From Alphaproteobacteria bacterium (GTDB lineage Bacteria; Pseudomonadota; Alphaproteobacteria; Reyranellales; JAQSWP01): a stretch of DNA of 36,213 bases. Shown one piece after another: positions 1 to 7,152 of the stretch. The notes below the pieces were generated by a model, which saw only the letters and a list, made by a program, of their open reading frames with translations, was not told where the DNA came from and searched no databases. Position 1 is the first letter of the stretch. Each line of letters starts with the position of its first letter. The stretch is from positions 1 to 36,213 of the forward strand of contig JAQSWP010000014.1 of NCBI GenBank assembly GCA_029266575.1, written 5' to 3'. The position numbers were made by a program, and so were the translations under genes.

Positions 1-53
1 GGCGCAACCAAACTGATCGGCTAGCGCTGCCGAATGCCGCTGTTTCCGAGAGG

Positions 54-458
54 TTATGACGGTTTGGGGAGGAAAGCCTCGTCAACCGGCACTTGCAGGC
101 CGATCGCCAGCCGATTGGTGGTGCTGGCCATGGCCACGATCGCCATCAATTCTGCCAGTTGCGGGTCGGTCAGGCCCTTCGCCCGGGCGGCAGCCGTGTG
201 CGAGCGGATGCAGTATTCGCAATTATTCGCCACCGAGACGGCGACATAGATCATCTCCTTGACCAGCGGATCGATGGTCCCCGGCCCCATCACCTGCTTC
301 ACGTTCTCCCAGGTGCGCTTCAGCAGCACCGGATCATGCGCGATCACGCGCCAGAAATTATTCACGAAGTCGGTCTTGCGCGTGGCGCGAATGTCGTCGA
401 TCACCGCGCGCGAGGCGGGTTGCATCTGGTCGTCGGAGAGGATGGGGAGCAGGGACAT
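54..458 (-). CDS. AhpD-like carboxymuconolactone decarboxylase-family protein
   Basis: A 134-residue alpha-helical protein of the carboxymuconolactone decarboxylase/AhpD superfamily. The diagnostic stretch NNCEYCIRSH carries a CxxC pair followed by His, the redox site used by AhpD-like alkylhydroperoxidases. The frame opens further upstream, but the ATG at 458 has a strong ribosome-binding site (GAAGGAG) a few bases before it, so I chose that start. It lies 19 bp downstream of the nuclease-like gene on the same strand and is probably the last gene of that short array. A role in peroxide or thiol redox chemistry is inferred from the family; the substrate is unknown. Confidence 0.85.
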   Translation of the reverse strand: MSLLPILSDDQMQPASRAVIDDIRATRKTDFVNNFWRVIAHDPVLLKRTWENVKQVMGPGTIDPLVKEMIYVAVSVANNCEYCIRSHTAAARAKGLTDPQLAELMAIVAMASTTNRLAIGLQVPVDEAFLPKPS

Positions 459-477
459 GGGAACTCCTTCACTTGGA

Positions 478-996
478 TCAATTCGCCGAAGGCTGCTGGT
501 CGGGCTTTGACGGGAAAAGACGTTCAAGCAGGTCGTCCAACTCCTGGAACCGTTCGAATCGACTGCCCGGAATTATGAAAGTATTCGCCCTCTCCTTTTT
601 CTTGCCGGTCGAGTCACCCTTCGTATGTTTTGCTTTCTTGAGGTCGCGCAGATCCAACCGCTGCGAAGGATCGGCCCCGAACCATCGATACGGACCTAGT
701 TGCAGAGAATCGCGATCAAATCCCAACCAGACAACGCATCCTCCACGTTTCTCCACCAATGCTGCGTTAACCTTCTGGCTGGATGCCTTTGCGCCATTAA
801 ACGACGCTTTCAGCTGGATATATCTCGTAATGCCCCGAGCTTCGATCACTACGTCATACCCAGAACCATCCACTTCGGAACGCAGAACTTCGGCATTGCG
901 AATGCCCCGCCTCCACAGGCGGCGCAGGCATTCGCCAACGAAAATATGCTCGAGAACTTTTTCTAAGAACGACGAGTGAATGTAATGGCTATCCAT
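478..996 (-). CDS. PD-(D/E)XK nuclease-like hypothetical protein
   Basis: A 172-residue protein I do not recognise by name. It has the layout of a small restriction-endonuclease fold: an N-terminal helix with E16/E22, then D48 in SGYDVVIEARG, then the strand YIQLKAS giving Q61-x-K63, as in E...D...(E/Q)xK nucleases. The C-terminal third is basic (KKAKHTKGDSTGKKKER) and could bind nucleic acid. Base composition is unlike its neighbours: my hand count gives 98 G+C in 180 bases (601-780), about 54%, against about 67% in a sample of the adjacent regulator gene. This suggests horizontal acquisition. It starts 22 bp after the response-regulator stop. The ribosome-binding site is weak. Nuclease activity is inference from motif spacing only. 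Confidence 0.7.
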   Translation of the reverse strand: MDSHYIHSSFLEKVLEHIFVGECLRRLWRRGIRNAEVLRSEVDGSGYDVVIEARGITRYIQLKASFNGAKASSQKVNAALVEKRGGCVVWLGFDRDSLQLGPYRWFGADPSQRLDLRDLKKAKHTKGDSTGKKKERANTFIIPGSRFERFQELDDLLERLFPSKPDQQPSAN

Positions 997-1018
997 TTCG
1001 CGGCCGTTTCAATCGAAT

Positions 1019-1708
1019 TTACGGCTGCAGCCGGTAGCCGCCCTTGTCCGTCACCAGCAGCGCGGCTTGCGAGGGATCGCGCTCGATCTTCTGGCGCAGC
1101 CGGTAGATGTGGGTCTCCAGCGTGTGCGTGGTGACGCCGGCGTTGTAGCCCCAGACTTCGTTGAGCAGGGTCTCGCGCGCCACCGGCTTCTCGCCGGCGC
1201 GATAGAGATATTTCAGGATCGCCGCTTCCTTCTCGGTCAGCCGCACCTTCTTCTTGCCGCCCTTCTCCAGCAGCATCTTGGCGGCGGGCTGGAATTCATA
1301 GGGGCCGATATTGAGCACCGCATCCTCGGAGCGCTCGTGCTGGCGCAGATGGGCGCGCAGGCGGGCCAGCAGCACGGTGATGCGGAAGGGCTTGGTGATG
1401 TAATCGTTGGCGCCGGAATCGAGCCCGAGAATGGCGTCGGAATCGGTATCGGCCGCGGTCAGCATGATGATCGGCGCGCGCACACCCTGGCGGCGCAAGA
1501 GCTTGCACAGGTCGCGCCCGTCCATGTCGGGCAAGCCGACATCGAGGATCAGCGCCTCGAAATGATCGCCCTTAGCGATCTCCATGGCCTGCGCCGCAGT
1601 GCCGGCCTGCAGGCAGACGAATTCCTCGTGCAAGCCCAGTTGCTCGGCCAGTGCGCCGCGCAAGGCTTCGTCGTCGTCGACCAGCAGAATCTTGCGGCCC
1701 TTGCTCAT
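1019..1708 (-). CDS. OmpR/PhoB-family response regulator
   Basis: A 229-residue two-domain response regulator. The receiver domain (about residues 5-120) has the acidic pocket DDD at 11-13, the phospho-acceptor D56 in ILDVGLPDMDG, T84 and K106 (ITKPF). The C-terminal winged-helix domain (about 130-228) ends in THTLETHIYRLRQKIERDP, typical of OmpR/PhoB DNA-binding domains. No histidine kinase lies in the window, so the regulator is an orphan here and its signal is unknown. It sits 25 bp downstream of the hydrolase gene and 22 bp upstream of the nuclease-like gene on the same strand, so the genes may be co-transcribed. Start ATG at 1708 follows an AGGAGAGGC-type ribosome-binding site. Confidence 0.95.
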   Translation of the reverse strand: MSKGRKILLVDDDEALRGALAEQLGLHEEFVCLQAGTAAQAMEIAKGDHFEALILDVGLPDMDGRDLCKLLRRQGVRAPIIMLTAADTDSDAILGLDSGANDYITKPFRITVLLARLRAHLRQHERSEDAVLNIGPYEFQPAAKMLLEKGGKKKVRLTEKEAAILKYLYRAGEKPVARETLLNEVWGYNAGVTTHTLETHIYRLRQKIERDPSQAALLVTDKGGYRLQP

Positions 1709-1733
1709 GCCTCTCCTCTTGCGATGCCGGCGC

Positions 1734-2612
1734 TTATAGCACGGAACCGGTCTGGATCAGCCGTGCCAGGCGCGGGAAAAGCGCCACCTCGCGGCTGGCC
1801 AACGTCTCGAGCACGGAAAAGTGATTGTGTTGCTCGAGCTCGATTTCGCCCACGGACCAATTGCGCTGACGCGCTGCTGAGGCGAAGTCGCGCTGCTGGC
1901 GCACGAACTCGGGCAACTCGGCGGCGCCTACCGCCAGCAACAGCGGCGGCAATGCAGCGGCATCGTGCGGCAGATGGTGGATCGGCGACAGAGCGCGCGC
2001 TTCACTGGCATCGAGCTTCAGCGCCTCGTTGACATAGGCCAGCCGCACCGGCTCGAGTTCGTAGAGGCCGGAAATGCTCAAGCCGCCCTTGACCAGATCG
2101 GCCGGCGCGCCATAGCCCGTCCAGTCGGTCAGCAGCATCATGGTGGCGAGATGCCCACCGGCGGAATGGCCGCCGACGAAGATGCGATCGGCGTCGAAGC
2201 CCAGTTCGTGCGCCTGAGCGTGCAGCCACAAAAGCCCTTCGCGGATCTGCTGCGTCAACCGCGTCATGCTGATGGTGGGACACAGATCGTAGGTCATGGC
2301 GGCGCAGGCGATGCCCGCCGCGTTGAGCGGCGTCGCCATGAAGGAGAACGGCTTGTTGTCGAGCGACTGCCAGTAGCCGCCATGGATGAAGACGAACAGC
2401 GGCGCGTTCTTGGCGGCGGCAGGAAAGAAATCCAGTTTCTGCCGCGCATCGCGGCCATAGGCGAGATCGAGCCTGGGTTTCAACGTCTGGCGCGCGCGTT
2501 CGCTCTGCGCCTGGAAGCGCTCCACGATCTGCATGAAATGCGGCACATGGGCGCGATTGTTGTAAGCCGCGTCGAGCGCGGCCTGGGTGAGCTGGCGATA
2601 GATAAAGCTCAT
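1734..2612 (-). CDS. alpha/beta hydrolase, arylformamidase (KynB-like) type
   Basis: A 292-residue alpha/beta-hydrolase. The oxyanion motif HGGYWQ and the nucleophile elbow GGHSAGGH are those of the arylformamidase/esterase-lipase group, and a late His (HNHFSVLE) fits the catalytic triad. Family members hydrolyse N-formylkynurenine or small esters and amides, but no other kynurenine-pathway gene is nearby, so the substrate is open. The open frame begins at 2648; I prefer the ATG at 2612 because MSFIYRQLTQAALDAAYNNR is the usual family beginning. The ribosome-binding site is weak for either start. It runs divergently from ribA, with about 160 bp between the two starts. Confidence 0.85.
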   Translation of the reverse strand: MSFIYRQLTQAALDAAYNNRAHVPHFMQIVERFQAQSERARQTLKPRLDLAYGRDARQKLDFFPAAAKNAPLFVFIHGGYWQSLDNKPFSFMATPLNAAGIACAAMTYDLCPTISMTRLTQQIREGLLWLHAQAHELGFDADRIFVGGHSAGGHLATMMLLTDWTGYGAPADLVKGGLSISGLYELEPVRLAYVNEALKLDASEARALSPIHHLPHDAAALPPLLLAVGAAELPEFVRQQRDFASAARQRNWSVGEIELEQHNHFSVLETLASREVALFPRLARLIQTGSVL

Positions 2613-2771
2613 GCCCGGATCATTCCCTGCCCCAGCCCGGCTATTCAATAACGTTGCGCGCCCATGCCGCTGCCGGCATTGACCTTTATACGACCCGCGC
2701 TCATCTTCGGATGCGACACAGTGAGAAAACTAGGACAAAACTACACAACTTTTGTCTGGAATATCAATGAG

Positions 2772-3941
2772 ATGGCTAGCCCCGTCGGACCTATAACCAA
2801 TCAAACGGCCACCACCGGGCCGATGGCGACGGTGGAGCGCGCCGTGGCCGAGCTGCGCCGGGGCGGCATTGTCGTGCTGCGCGATCCTTCCGGCCATGCC
2901 GCCCTGATCGCCGCCGCCGAGGGCCTGGGCGGCGAGGTGCAGCGGCGGCTGACCGGGCTGTGCGCCTCCACACCCTATTTGCTCCTGACCGAACCGCGCG
3001 CCCGCACCTTGGCGATCGACGTGCCGCCGCATCTGCAGGCGCAGATCCGCGAGACCAACACCGTGGCGCTGGCGATACCGACCGGCGTCGCCGCCGAGAT
3101 CCTGGCCGATGTCGCCGATCCCAGCGCCGATCCCAAAAAAGTCGGCCGGCATTTCTCGCGGCCGGTGGCGCCGCCGTCCAGCGCCGTCGCCAAGGCGGCG
3201 ATCGAGCTCTCCAAGCTGGCGCGGCTGCTGCCAGCGGTGCTGATGGGACCGATGGCGGTGGACCGGCGCAATCAATTGCGCGCCTGGGCGCGCGAGCAGG
3301 ATTTGATCTATGTCGAGACCGAAGCCATCAAGCTCTACGAGGAGCTGGCGGCGCAAACGCTCAATCCGGTGGCCGACGCCCGCGTGCCGTTGGCGGGCGC
3401 GGAGAATGCCCGCATCGTGGCGTGGCGGCCCAAGGACGGCGGCAAGGAGCATCTCGCCATCGTCATCGGCGACATCGATCCGACCGGCCCGGTGCTGATC
3501 CGCCTGCATTCCGAATGCTTCACCGGCGATCTGCTGGGCAGCCTGCGCTGCGATTGTGGCGAGCAGTTGCGCGGCGCCATCGCCGAGATCGCCAAGGCCG
3601 GCTCGGGCGTGCTGCTCTATCTGGCGCAGGAGGGCCGCGGCATTGGCCTGGTCAACAAGCTGCGCGCCTACCAGCTGCAAGACAGCGGCTTCGACACCAT
3701 CGACGCCAACGAGCAGCTGGGTTACGACCCCGACGAGCGGCTCTATCGTCCCGCCGCCGCGATTCTGACCAGCATGGGCATAAGCCAGGTGCGGCTGATG
3801 ACCAACAACCCGTCCAAGCTGGGTCAGCTGGCGCAGTTCGGCATCGAGGTGGTCGAGCGCGTGCGCCACGTCTTTCCGGCCAACGCCCATAACGAGACCT
3901 ATCTGCGCACCAAGCAGACCCGCGCCGGGCATATGCTCTGA
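2772..3941 (+). CDS. ribA: GTP cyclohydrolase II with degenerate RibB-like N-terminal domain
   Basis: This enzyme opens riboflavin synthesis by converting GTP to 2,5-diamino-6-ribosylamino-pyrimidinone phosphate. The C-terminal half is a full RibA domain: zinc ligands C249, C260 and C262 in HSECFTGDLLGSLRCDCG with the E. coli-type spacing, then QEGRGIGLVNKLRAY and TNNPSKL. The N-terminal 170 residues align in outline with 3,4-dihydroxy-2-butanone-4-phosphate synthase, but the acidic DDEDRENEGD catalytic motif is replaced by RDPSGHAALIAAAE, so that activity is probably lost. Start is uncertain: ATG 2772 gives 389 residues; ATG 2664 and ATG 2823 are alternatives and none has a strong ribosome-binding site. 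A GNAT gene follows after 29 bp. Confidence 0.95.
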   Translation: MASPVGPITNQTATTGPMATVERAVAELRRGGIVVLRDPSGHAALIAAAEGLGGEVQRRLTGLCASTPYLLLTEPRARTLAIDVPPHLQAQIRETNTVALAIPTGVAAEILADVADPSADPKKVGRHFSRPVAPPSSAVAKAAIELSKLARLLPAVLMGPMAVDRRNQLRAWAREQDLIYVETEAIKLYEELAAQTLNPVADARVPLAGAENARIVAWRPKDGGKEHLAIVIGDIDPTGPVLIRLHSECFTGDLLGSLRCDCGEQLRGAIAEIAKAGSGVLLYLAQEGRGIGLVNKLRAYQLQDSGFDTIDANEQLGYDPDERLYRPAAAILTSMGISQVRLMTNNPSKLGQLAQFGIEVVERVRHVFPANAHNETYLRTKQTRAGHML

Positions 3942-3970
3942 CGGCAGGGAAGGCTAAGGTGGTCGCAGCA

Positions 3971-4486
3971 ATGACCATTCGCATCGAATCCTACGCCGCG
4001 CACCACCGCAATTCCCTGATCGAGATGATCCTGGAAATCCAGCAGGACGAGTTCAACCTGCCGATCACCTATGGCGAGCAAAAGGATCTGCACGACATCA
4101 GCGCCGCCTATCGCATCGGCGCCGGCCAGTTCTGGGTGGCGCAGGCGCCCAACACTTTGCCCGATCACGTCGTGGGATCGCTCGGCCTGCACGACATGGG
4201 CACCGATGGAGTGGGAAAACGCGTCGGCGCGCTGCGCAAGATGTTCGTGCGCAAGGATTTCCGCGGCGGCGGCGAGCAGGGCGCGGCGGCCCTGCTGCTG
4301 AAGACGCTCGAAGAGCATTGCCGCCGCCACGGCATCGTCGCGCTCTATCTCGGCACCACCGAGGCCTTCAAGGCGGCGCACCGCTTCTACCAAAAGCGCG
4401 GCTATACGCCGATGTCCGCCGACGACTTGCCGGAGAATTTCGTGCGCCTGGCGGTGGACACGCGGTTTTACACGAAAGCGCTTTAG
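3971..4486 (+). CDS. GNAT-family N-acetyltransferase
   Basis: A 171-residue GCN5-related acetyltransferase. The acetyl-CoA-binding region is MFVRKDFRGGGEQGAAALLLKTLEEHCRR, a variant of the R/Q-x-x-G-x-G/A loop, followed by LYLGTTEAFKAAHRFYQKRGY, the typical motif B with the late Tyr. Start ATG at 3971 follows AAGGTGG at a suitable distance; a GTG at 3959 is an alternative. It lies 29 bp downstream of ribA on the same strand, so co-transcription is likely, but no functional link to riboflavin is evident. Substrate unknown. The stop codon touches the left arm of a 22-bp inverted repeat. Confidence 0.88.
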   Translation: MTIRIESYAAHHRNSLIEMILEIQQDEFNLPITYGEQKDLHDISAAYRIGAGQFWVAQAPNTLPDHVVGSLGLHDMGTDGVGKRVGALRKMFVRKDFRGGGEQGAAALLLKTLEEHCRRHGIVALYLGTTEAFKAAHRFYQKRGYTPMSADDLPENFVRLAVDTRFYTKAL

Positions 4487-4542
4487 GATTAACCACAGAG
4501 GCACAGAGAAGATCGCTCACCTCTGTGCCTCTGTGGTTAATC
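4487..4542. repeat. perfect 22-bp inverted repeat between convergent genes
   Basis: The arms 4487-4508 (beginning GATTAACCACAGAG) and 4521-4542 are exact reverse complements around a 12-base loop. The element begins on the base after the GNAT stop and its right arm contains the last codons and TAA stop of the convergent VOC gene. It can form a strong hairpin in either transcript and probably acts as a bidirectional terminator or mRNA 3'-end stabiliser. The CACAGAGGCACAGAG core resembles dispersed intergenic palindromes known from many bacteria; its copy number here cannot be judged from one window. Confidence 0.9.
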
Positions 4543-4911
4543 TACCGGCTGTCCGACGCGCAAGAGATTGCCGCAGGGATCGATGACGTAGAACTCGCGC
4601 ATGCCCCAGGGCTTGTCCTCGGGCCTGGTGATGCGCGCGCCGGGCGCCTGGGCGCGCCAGCGTTCGGACAGCGCATCGACATCGGTGCTGCGCACATAGG
4701 CGCCGGTGGCTTCGGCGATGGAGCGGTCCTCGGTCAGCCAGAAATGCAGCTCCGGCCCATCAGCGCCATGGCGCAGCAGCAGATAGTCTTCGTGGCGCGA
4801 GATCAGGGTGAAGTCGAGTTTCAGGTAGAAGGCAATGGTCTTGTCGAAGTCCAGCGACGCCAAGAGCGCGACGATGCTGTCGGGGGCGGGAATTTTCGGC
4901 GCGGCAACCAT
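4537..4911 (-). CDS. VOC-family (glyoxalase/bleomycin-resistance-like) protein
   Basis: A 124-residue single-module VOC protein. The two beta-alpha-beta-beta-beta repeats are visible: ALLASLDFDKTIAFYLKLDF with the paired ELHFWLTED strand, and WGMREFYVIDPCGNLLRVGQ at the end, typical of the glyoxalase/bleomycin-resistance fold with the late metal-binding Glu replaced around DPCGN. The open frame extends to 5022, but the upstream part overlaps the riboswitch leader on the other strand and looks non-coding; ATG 4911 gives the normal length. The stop codon lies inside the 4487-4542 inverted repeat. Whether it is an enzyme or a drug-binding protein cannot be told. Confidence 0.85.
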   Translation of the reverse strand: MVAAPKIPAPDSIVALLASLDFDKTIAFYLKLDFTLISRHEDYLLLRHGADGPELHFWLTEDRSIAEATGAYVRSTDVDALSERWRAQAPGARITRPEDKPWGMREFYVIDPCGNLLRVGQPVD

Positions 4912-5003
4912 GCCAGCGATGATTCCGCGCCCGCGGCAGCGACGCAAGACCGCGCCTTTTGTCGCGGCATCGCATTGCCGCTTCCCTGTGCATTGGCACA
5001 GCC

Positions 5004-5010
5004 CTATATC
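5004..5010 (+). promoter_or_regulatory. possible -10 element for the riboswitch transcript
   Basis: CTATATC at 5004-5010 would place transcription start near 5016, just ahead of the aptamer. No good -35 hexamer is seen at 17 bp, so this is weak. Confidence 0.25.
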
Positions 5011-5018
5011 AACACCAT

Positions 5019-5123
5019 CCATCGGGGAGTAGCCGCCCGCATCGAAGCGGGGCCTGCGTCAACACACTTGGGCGAGAGTCCATGGCGCAGGCAGGAGCCA
5101 AAAGCTTCTGGCGAGACCGCTGG
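5019..5123 (+). ncRNA. yybP-ykoY manganese riboswitch aptamer
   Basis: The leader of the GDT1-type exporter carries the conserved blocks of this family in order: GGGGAGTAG (5024-5032), GTCAACACACT (5058-5068) and GGCGAGACC (5110-5118). Supporting helices are present: a closing stem CCATCG/CGCTGG (5019-5024 with 5118-5123, one mismatch), CCCGC/GCGGG (5036-5050), CCTGCG/CGCAGG (5053-5058 with 5086-5091) and CAGGAGC/GCTTCTG (about 5093-5110). Family knowledge: the aptamer senses Mn2+ and usually switches on Mn-efflux genes. The downstream gene is such an exporter, so the assignment is consistent. Exact ends are my estimate by eye. Confidence 0.88.
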
Positions 5124-5154
5124 CATCGTCTTCCAAAGACCGGGCGGCAGGCCA

Positions 5155-5206
5155 GGGTCGGGCGGGAAGATGACGCCACGGTCATGGTCTCGCCCGGCCC
5201 CCGGAG
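5155..5206 (+). promoter_or_regulatory. probable riboswitch expression platform and Shine-Dalgarno
   Basis: GGGTCGGGCG (5155-5164) pairs fully, with one G-U, with CGCCCGGCCC (5191-5200), ending two bases before the Shine-Dalgarno GGAG (5203-5206). The overlapping GGTCTCGCC (5186-5194) is an exact complement of the aptamer core GGCGAGACC (5110-5118). The two helices share 5191-5194 and cannot coexist, which suggests a translational switch. The direction of switching is inferred from the family, not seen. Confidence 0.6.
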
Positions 5207-5212
5207 ATTTCC

Positions 5213-5773
5213 TTGGAATCGTTTTTTGCGTCGACGGGCGCCGTGGCGCTGGCCGAGATCGGCGACAAGACGCAGTTGCTGGCCCTCATGCTGGCCAGCC
5301 GCTATCGCAAACCGCTGCCGATCGCCTGCGGCATCCTGATCGCCACCCTGCTCAACCACGCGCTGGCCGCCTGGGGCGGCAGCGTGCTGGCCGGATTGCT
5401 GCAAGGACCATGGCTGCGCTGGATCGTCGGCTTCTCTTTCATCGCCATGGCGGCGTGGACTCTGATTCCCGACAGGCTCGATGCCGGCGACCAGCGTCGC
5501 TTCGACCGCTACGGCCCCTTGCTTGCCACCGCGATTTCCTTCTTCCTGGTCGAGATCGGCGACAAGACCCAGATCGCCACCGTGGCGCTGGCGGCGAAAT
5601 ACCAAGCCGTCGCGCTGGTCACCGCCGGCACCACGCTCGGCCTGATGCTGGCCAATGTGCCGATGCTGTGGCTGGGCAACAAGGCGGCCGGGAAACTACC
5701 GCTGCACTGGATCCGTTTTGCCGCCGCAGCGCTGTTCGCGGTGCTGGGCGTAGCGGCGTTGCTGTTTGCCTAG
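5213..5773 (+). CDS. GDT1/UPF0016 (TMEM165-like) manganese/calcium exporter
   Basis: A 186-residue membrane protein of the UPF0016/GDT1 family, with two homologous halves of about three transmembrane helices each. Each half holds the signature EIGDKT (residues 15-20 and 114-119), whose acidic residues bind the transported cation. Bacterial members export Mn2+ (MneA/MntX type), which agrees with the Mn2+ riboswitch in the leader. The start is a TTG at 5213, preceded by GGAG at 6 bases; the beginning MESFFASTGAVALAEIGDKTQ fits the family, so the start is well supported. It should protect the cell from excess manganese. The stop codon lies in a short inverted repeat shared with the convergent gene. 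Confidence 0.93.
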   Translation: MESFFASTGAVALAEIGDKTQLLALMLASRYRKPLPIACGILIATLLNHALAAWGGSVLAGLLQGPWLRWIVGFSFIAMAAWTLIPDRLDAGDQRRFDRYGPLLATAISFFLVEIGDKTQIATVALAAKYQAVALVTAGTTLGLMLANVPMLWLGNKAAGKLPLHWIRFAAAALFAVLGVAALLFA

Positions 5774-5797
5774 AGCGGATTCACACCTTTGCTCTAG
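5770..5797. terminator. short inverted repeat spanning two convergent stops
   Basis: CTAGAGC (5770-5776) and GCTCTAG (5791-5797) are exact reverse complements. Each arm contains one TAG stop: that of the exporter (5771-5773) and that of the convergent secreted protein (5794-5796). It may serve as a weak bidirectional 3' end; there is no T-run. Confidence 0.5.
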
Positions 5798-6687
5798 TTG
5801 ACCGGTTCTTCGATCAGCACCACTTCGGCCGGCACGATGCCGCGGCTGATGTCGAGACGATCGCCGATCACCGGCAGCAGCAGATTGTGATCGCCGATCA
5901 TGATGCGCAGGCCCGCGCCAACCACCGCAGCGGCCTCGCGCTTGCCGTCGGCCTGCCACAAGGTCAGGCGGCCGCCTTGTATCGCATTGGGCTTGTCCGT
6001 CTCCCAGATGAGCTTGACCTCGCGATACTTGTCGTCGATGCGCCCTTCCTGGCGCTGCAGCACCTTGATGCGCTGCATCGGCACGGCGGGCGAGGCATAG
6101 GTGATCAGCGCCAGCGAGTTCTGGCTCTTCAGCACCGTCTCGTGCGTCGCCGAATGGACGCCGTGCACGGCAACGAAGCGGAAGCCCAGCGGACCGGTGT
6201 TGGGGATTTCCATGCTCACCACCTGCGCCCCCGGGCTGGCGCCGGAGCTGGTGTAGAGCACCTTGCCGCTGGCGGCCGATACCGCCGAATAGGCATTGCT
6301 GGCGCCGCAACAGCCATAGGTCGGGATCATGATGCGCTCGCCCGAGATCCAGGCCTCGTGGCCGCCATAGGCGCCGCTCCACGCCTCAAGCTGGATGCCG
6401 TCAGCTTTCACCCGCCATGCCTTGGCCCGGATGGTACCGTCGGCGCCTTCCTTGGCCGTGGTGCGCACGACTTCCGATTCGAACTGCACGATCAGGCCGC
6501 GCTCCTCCGGCGCCACCGGATTGTGCGCGACATAGGCGAATTCGGTGTTGCGCGTGATCCAGGTGGTGGCGTCCTTCTCCACCTTGACTTCGATGCGCGA
6601 GGAGCCCTCGCGCGGTTGCGCGCCCAGCGACAGCGGCAGAGCCAGAACGAAGACGGAAGCGGCAAGGATACGGATCGAAGCAGACAT
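5794..6687 (-). CDS. secreted hypothetical protein
   Basis: A 297-residue protein I do not recognise. It begins with a clear Sec signal peptide (MSASIRILAASVFVLALPLSLGAQ), cut probably after AQ near residue 24, so it should be periplasmic. The mature part is rich in short beta strands and contains a Cys-Cys pair in PTYGCCGASN. No catalytic motif is evident. The start ATG at 6687 is preceded by GGGAGATTTCTTTA, a good ribosome-binding site. It is convergent with the Mn exporter and stands alone on its strand, about 115 bp from the next gene upstream. Function unknown. Confidence 0.8.
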   Translation of the reverse strand: MSASIRILAASVFVLALPLSLGAQPREGSSRIEVKVEKDATTWITRNTEFAYVAHNPVAPEERGLIVQFESEVVRTTAKEGADGTIRAKAWRVKADGIQLEAWSGAYGGHEAWISGERIMIPTYGCCGASNAYSAVSAASGKVLYTSSGASPGAQVVSMEIPNTGPLGFRFVAVHGVHSATHETVLKSQNSLALITYASPAVPMQRIKVLQRQEGRIDDKYREVKLIWETDKPNAIQGGRLTLWQADGKREAAAVVGAGLRIMIGDHNLLLPVIGDRLDISRGIVPAEVVLIEEPVN

Positions 6688-6803
6688 TAAAGAAATCTCC
6701 CGCGCGGGACCGGCGGAAGAGTATAGAGCAGGAGAGCGGTAAAAGGCGAAACGGCGGCAGGTGTTTCTGCCGCCGTTGCCCGTTCTACAGTATCGGACCG
6801 GTC

Positions 6804-7133
6804 CTAACGGAAGCGGCTGTCATCCCAGCGCTGGTAACGCGGGTCGCGCCACCGCGGGTCGTTATCCCAGCGCCTGTCCTCACGCATGGCCTGCAGCGTT
6901 TCATGGATGGCCATGTTGACGTGACGCAGCGCCTGATAGCGGCTGGGTTCGCGACCGCCTTCCATCAGCTCATCACGCGCCCGCACCAGCAGGTCGAGGG
7001 CGTCGCCGTATTCGGCTCCGCGATATTGCGCCGCAGCCGGCGAGGCGCCGGCAACCGCCAGGCCCATCGTCGCCGCGCCGACCGCCGCAACGCCAAGCAC
7101 CTTGCGGCGGGAAAGAGATGAAGAATTGCTCAT
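6804..7133 (-). CDS. small Tat-exported hypothetical protein
   Basis: A 109-residue protein with a twin-arginine signal: SRRKVLG at residues 8-14, a hydrophobic stretch VAAVGAATMGLAVAGA and an ASPAAAQ cleavage site near 35. The short mature part (about 75 residues) is helical, with DALDLLVRARDELMEGGREPSRYQALRHVNMAIHETLQAM, and ends in a charged tail with repeated W-D/R units (RRWDNDPRWRDPRYQRWDDSRF). The ATG at 7133 has a strong GGAGG site; the longer open frame upstream is not needed. Its leader contains a large hairpin (7153-7195). No known function. Export folded through Tat is inferred from the signal. Confidence 0.85.
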   Translation of the reverse strand: MSNSSSLSRRKVLGVAAVGAATMGLAVAGASPAAAQYRGAEYGDALDLLVRARDELMEGGREPSRYQALRHVNMAIHETLQAMREDRRWDNDPRWRDPRYQRWDDSRFR

Positions 7134-7152
7134 ATGCGTTCCTCCGTAAATG

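Noticed and set aside
4487-4542. Inverted repeat as a CRISPR unit or recombination site
   Set aside because: There is a single pair of arms with no spacers and no nuclease or integrase nearby.
5206-5228. Possible intrinsic terminator at GATTTCC-TT-GGAATC followed by T6
   Set aside because: The stem would have a loop of only two bases, and the T-run is the Phe-Phe codons of the exporter; translational control is more likely.
4318-6690. A 790-codon plus-strand open frame
   Set aside because: It crosses the VOC gene, the riboswitch and the secreted gene in antisense and has no protein-like sequence; it is a GC-rich shadow.
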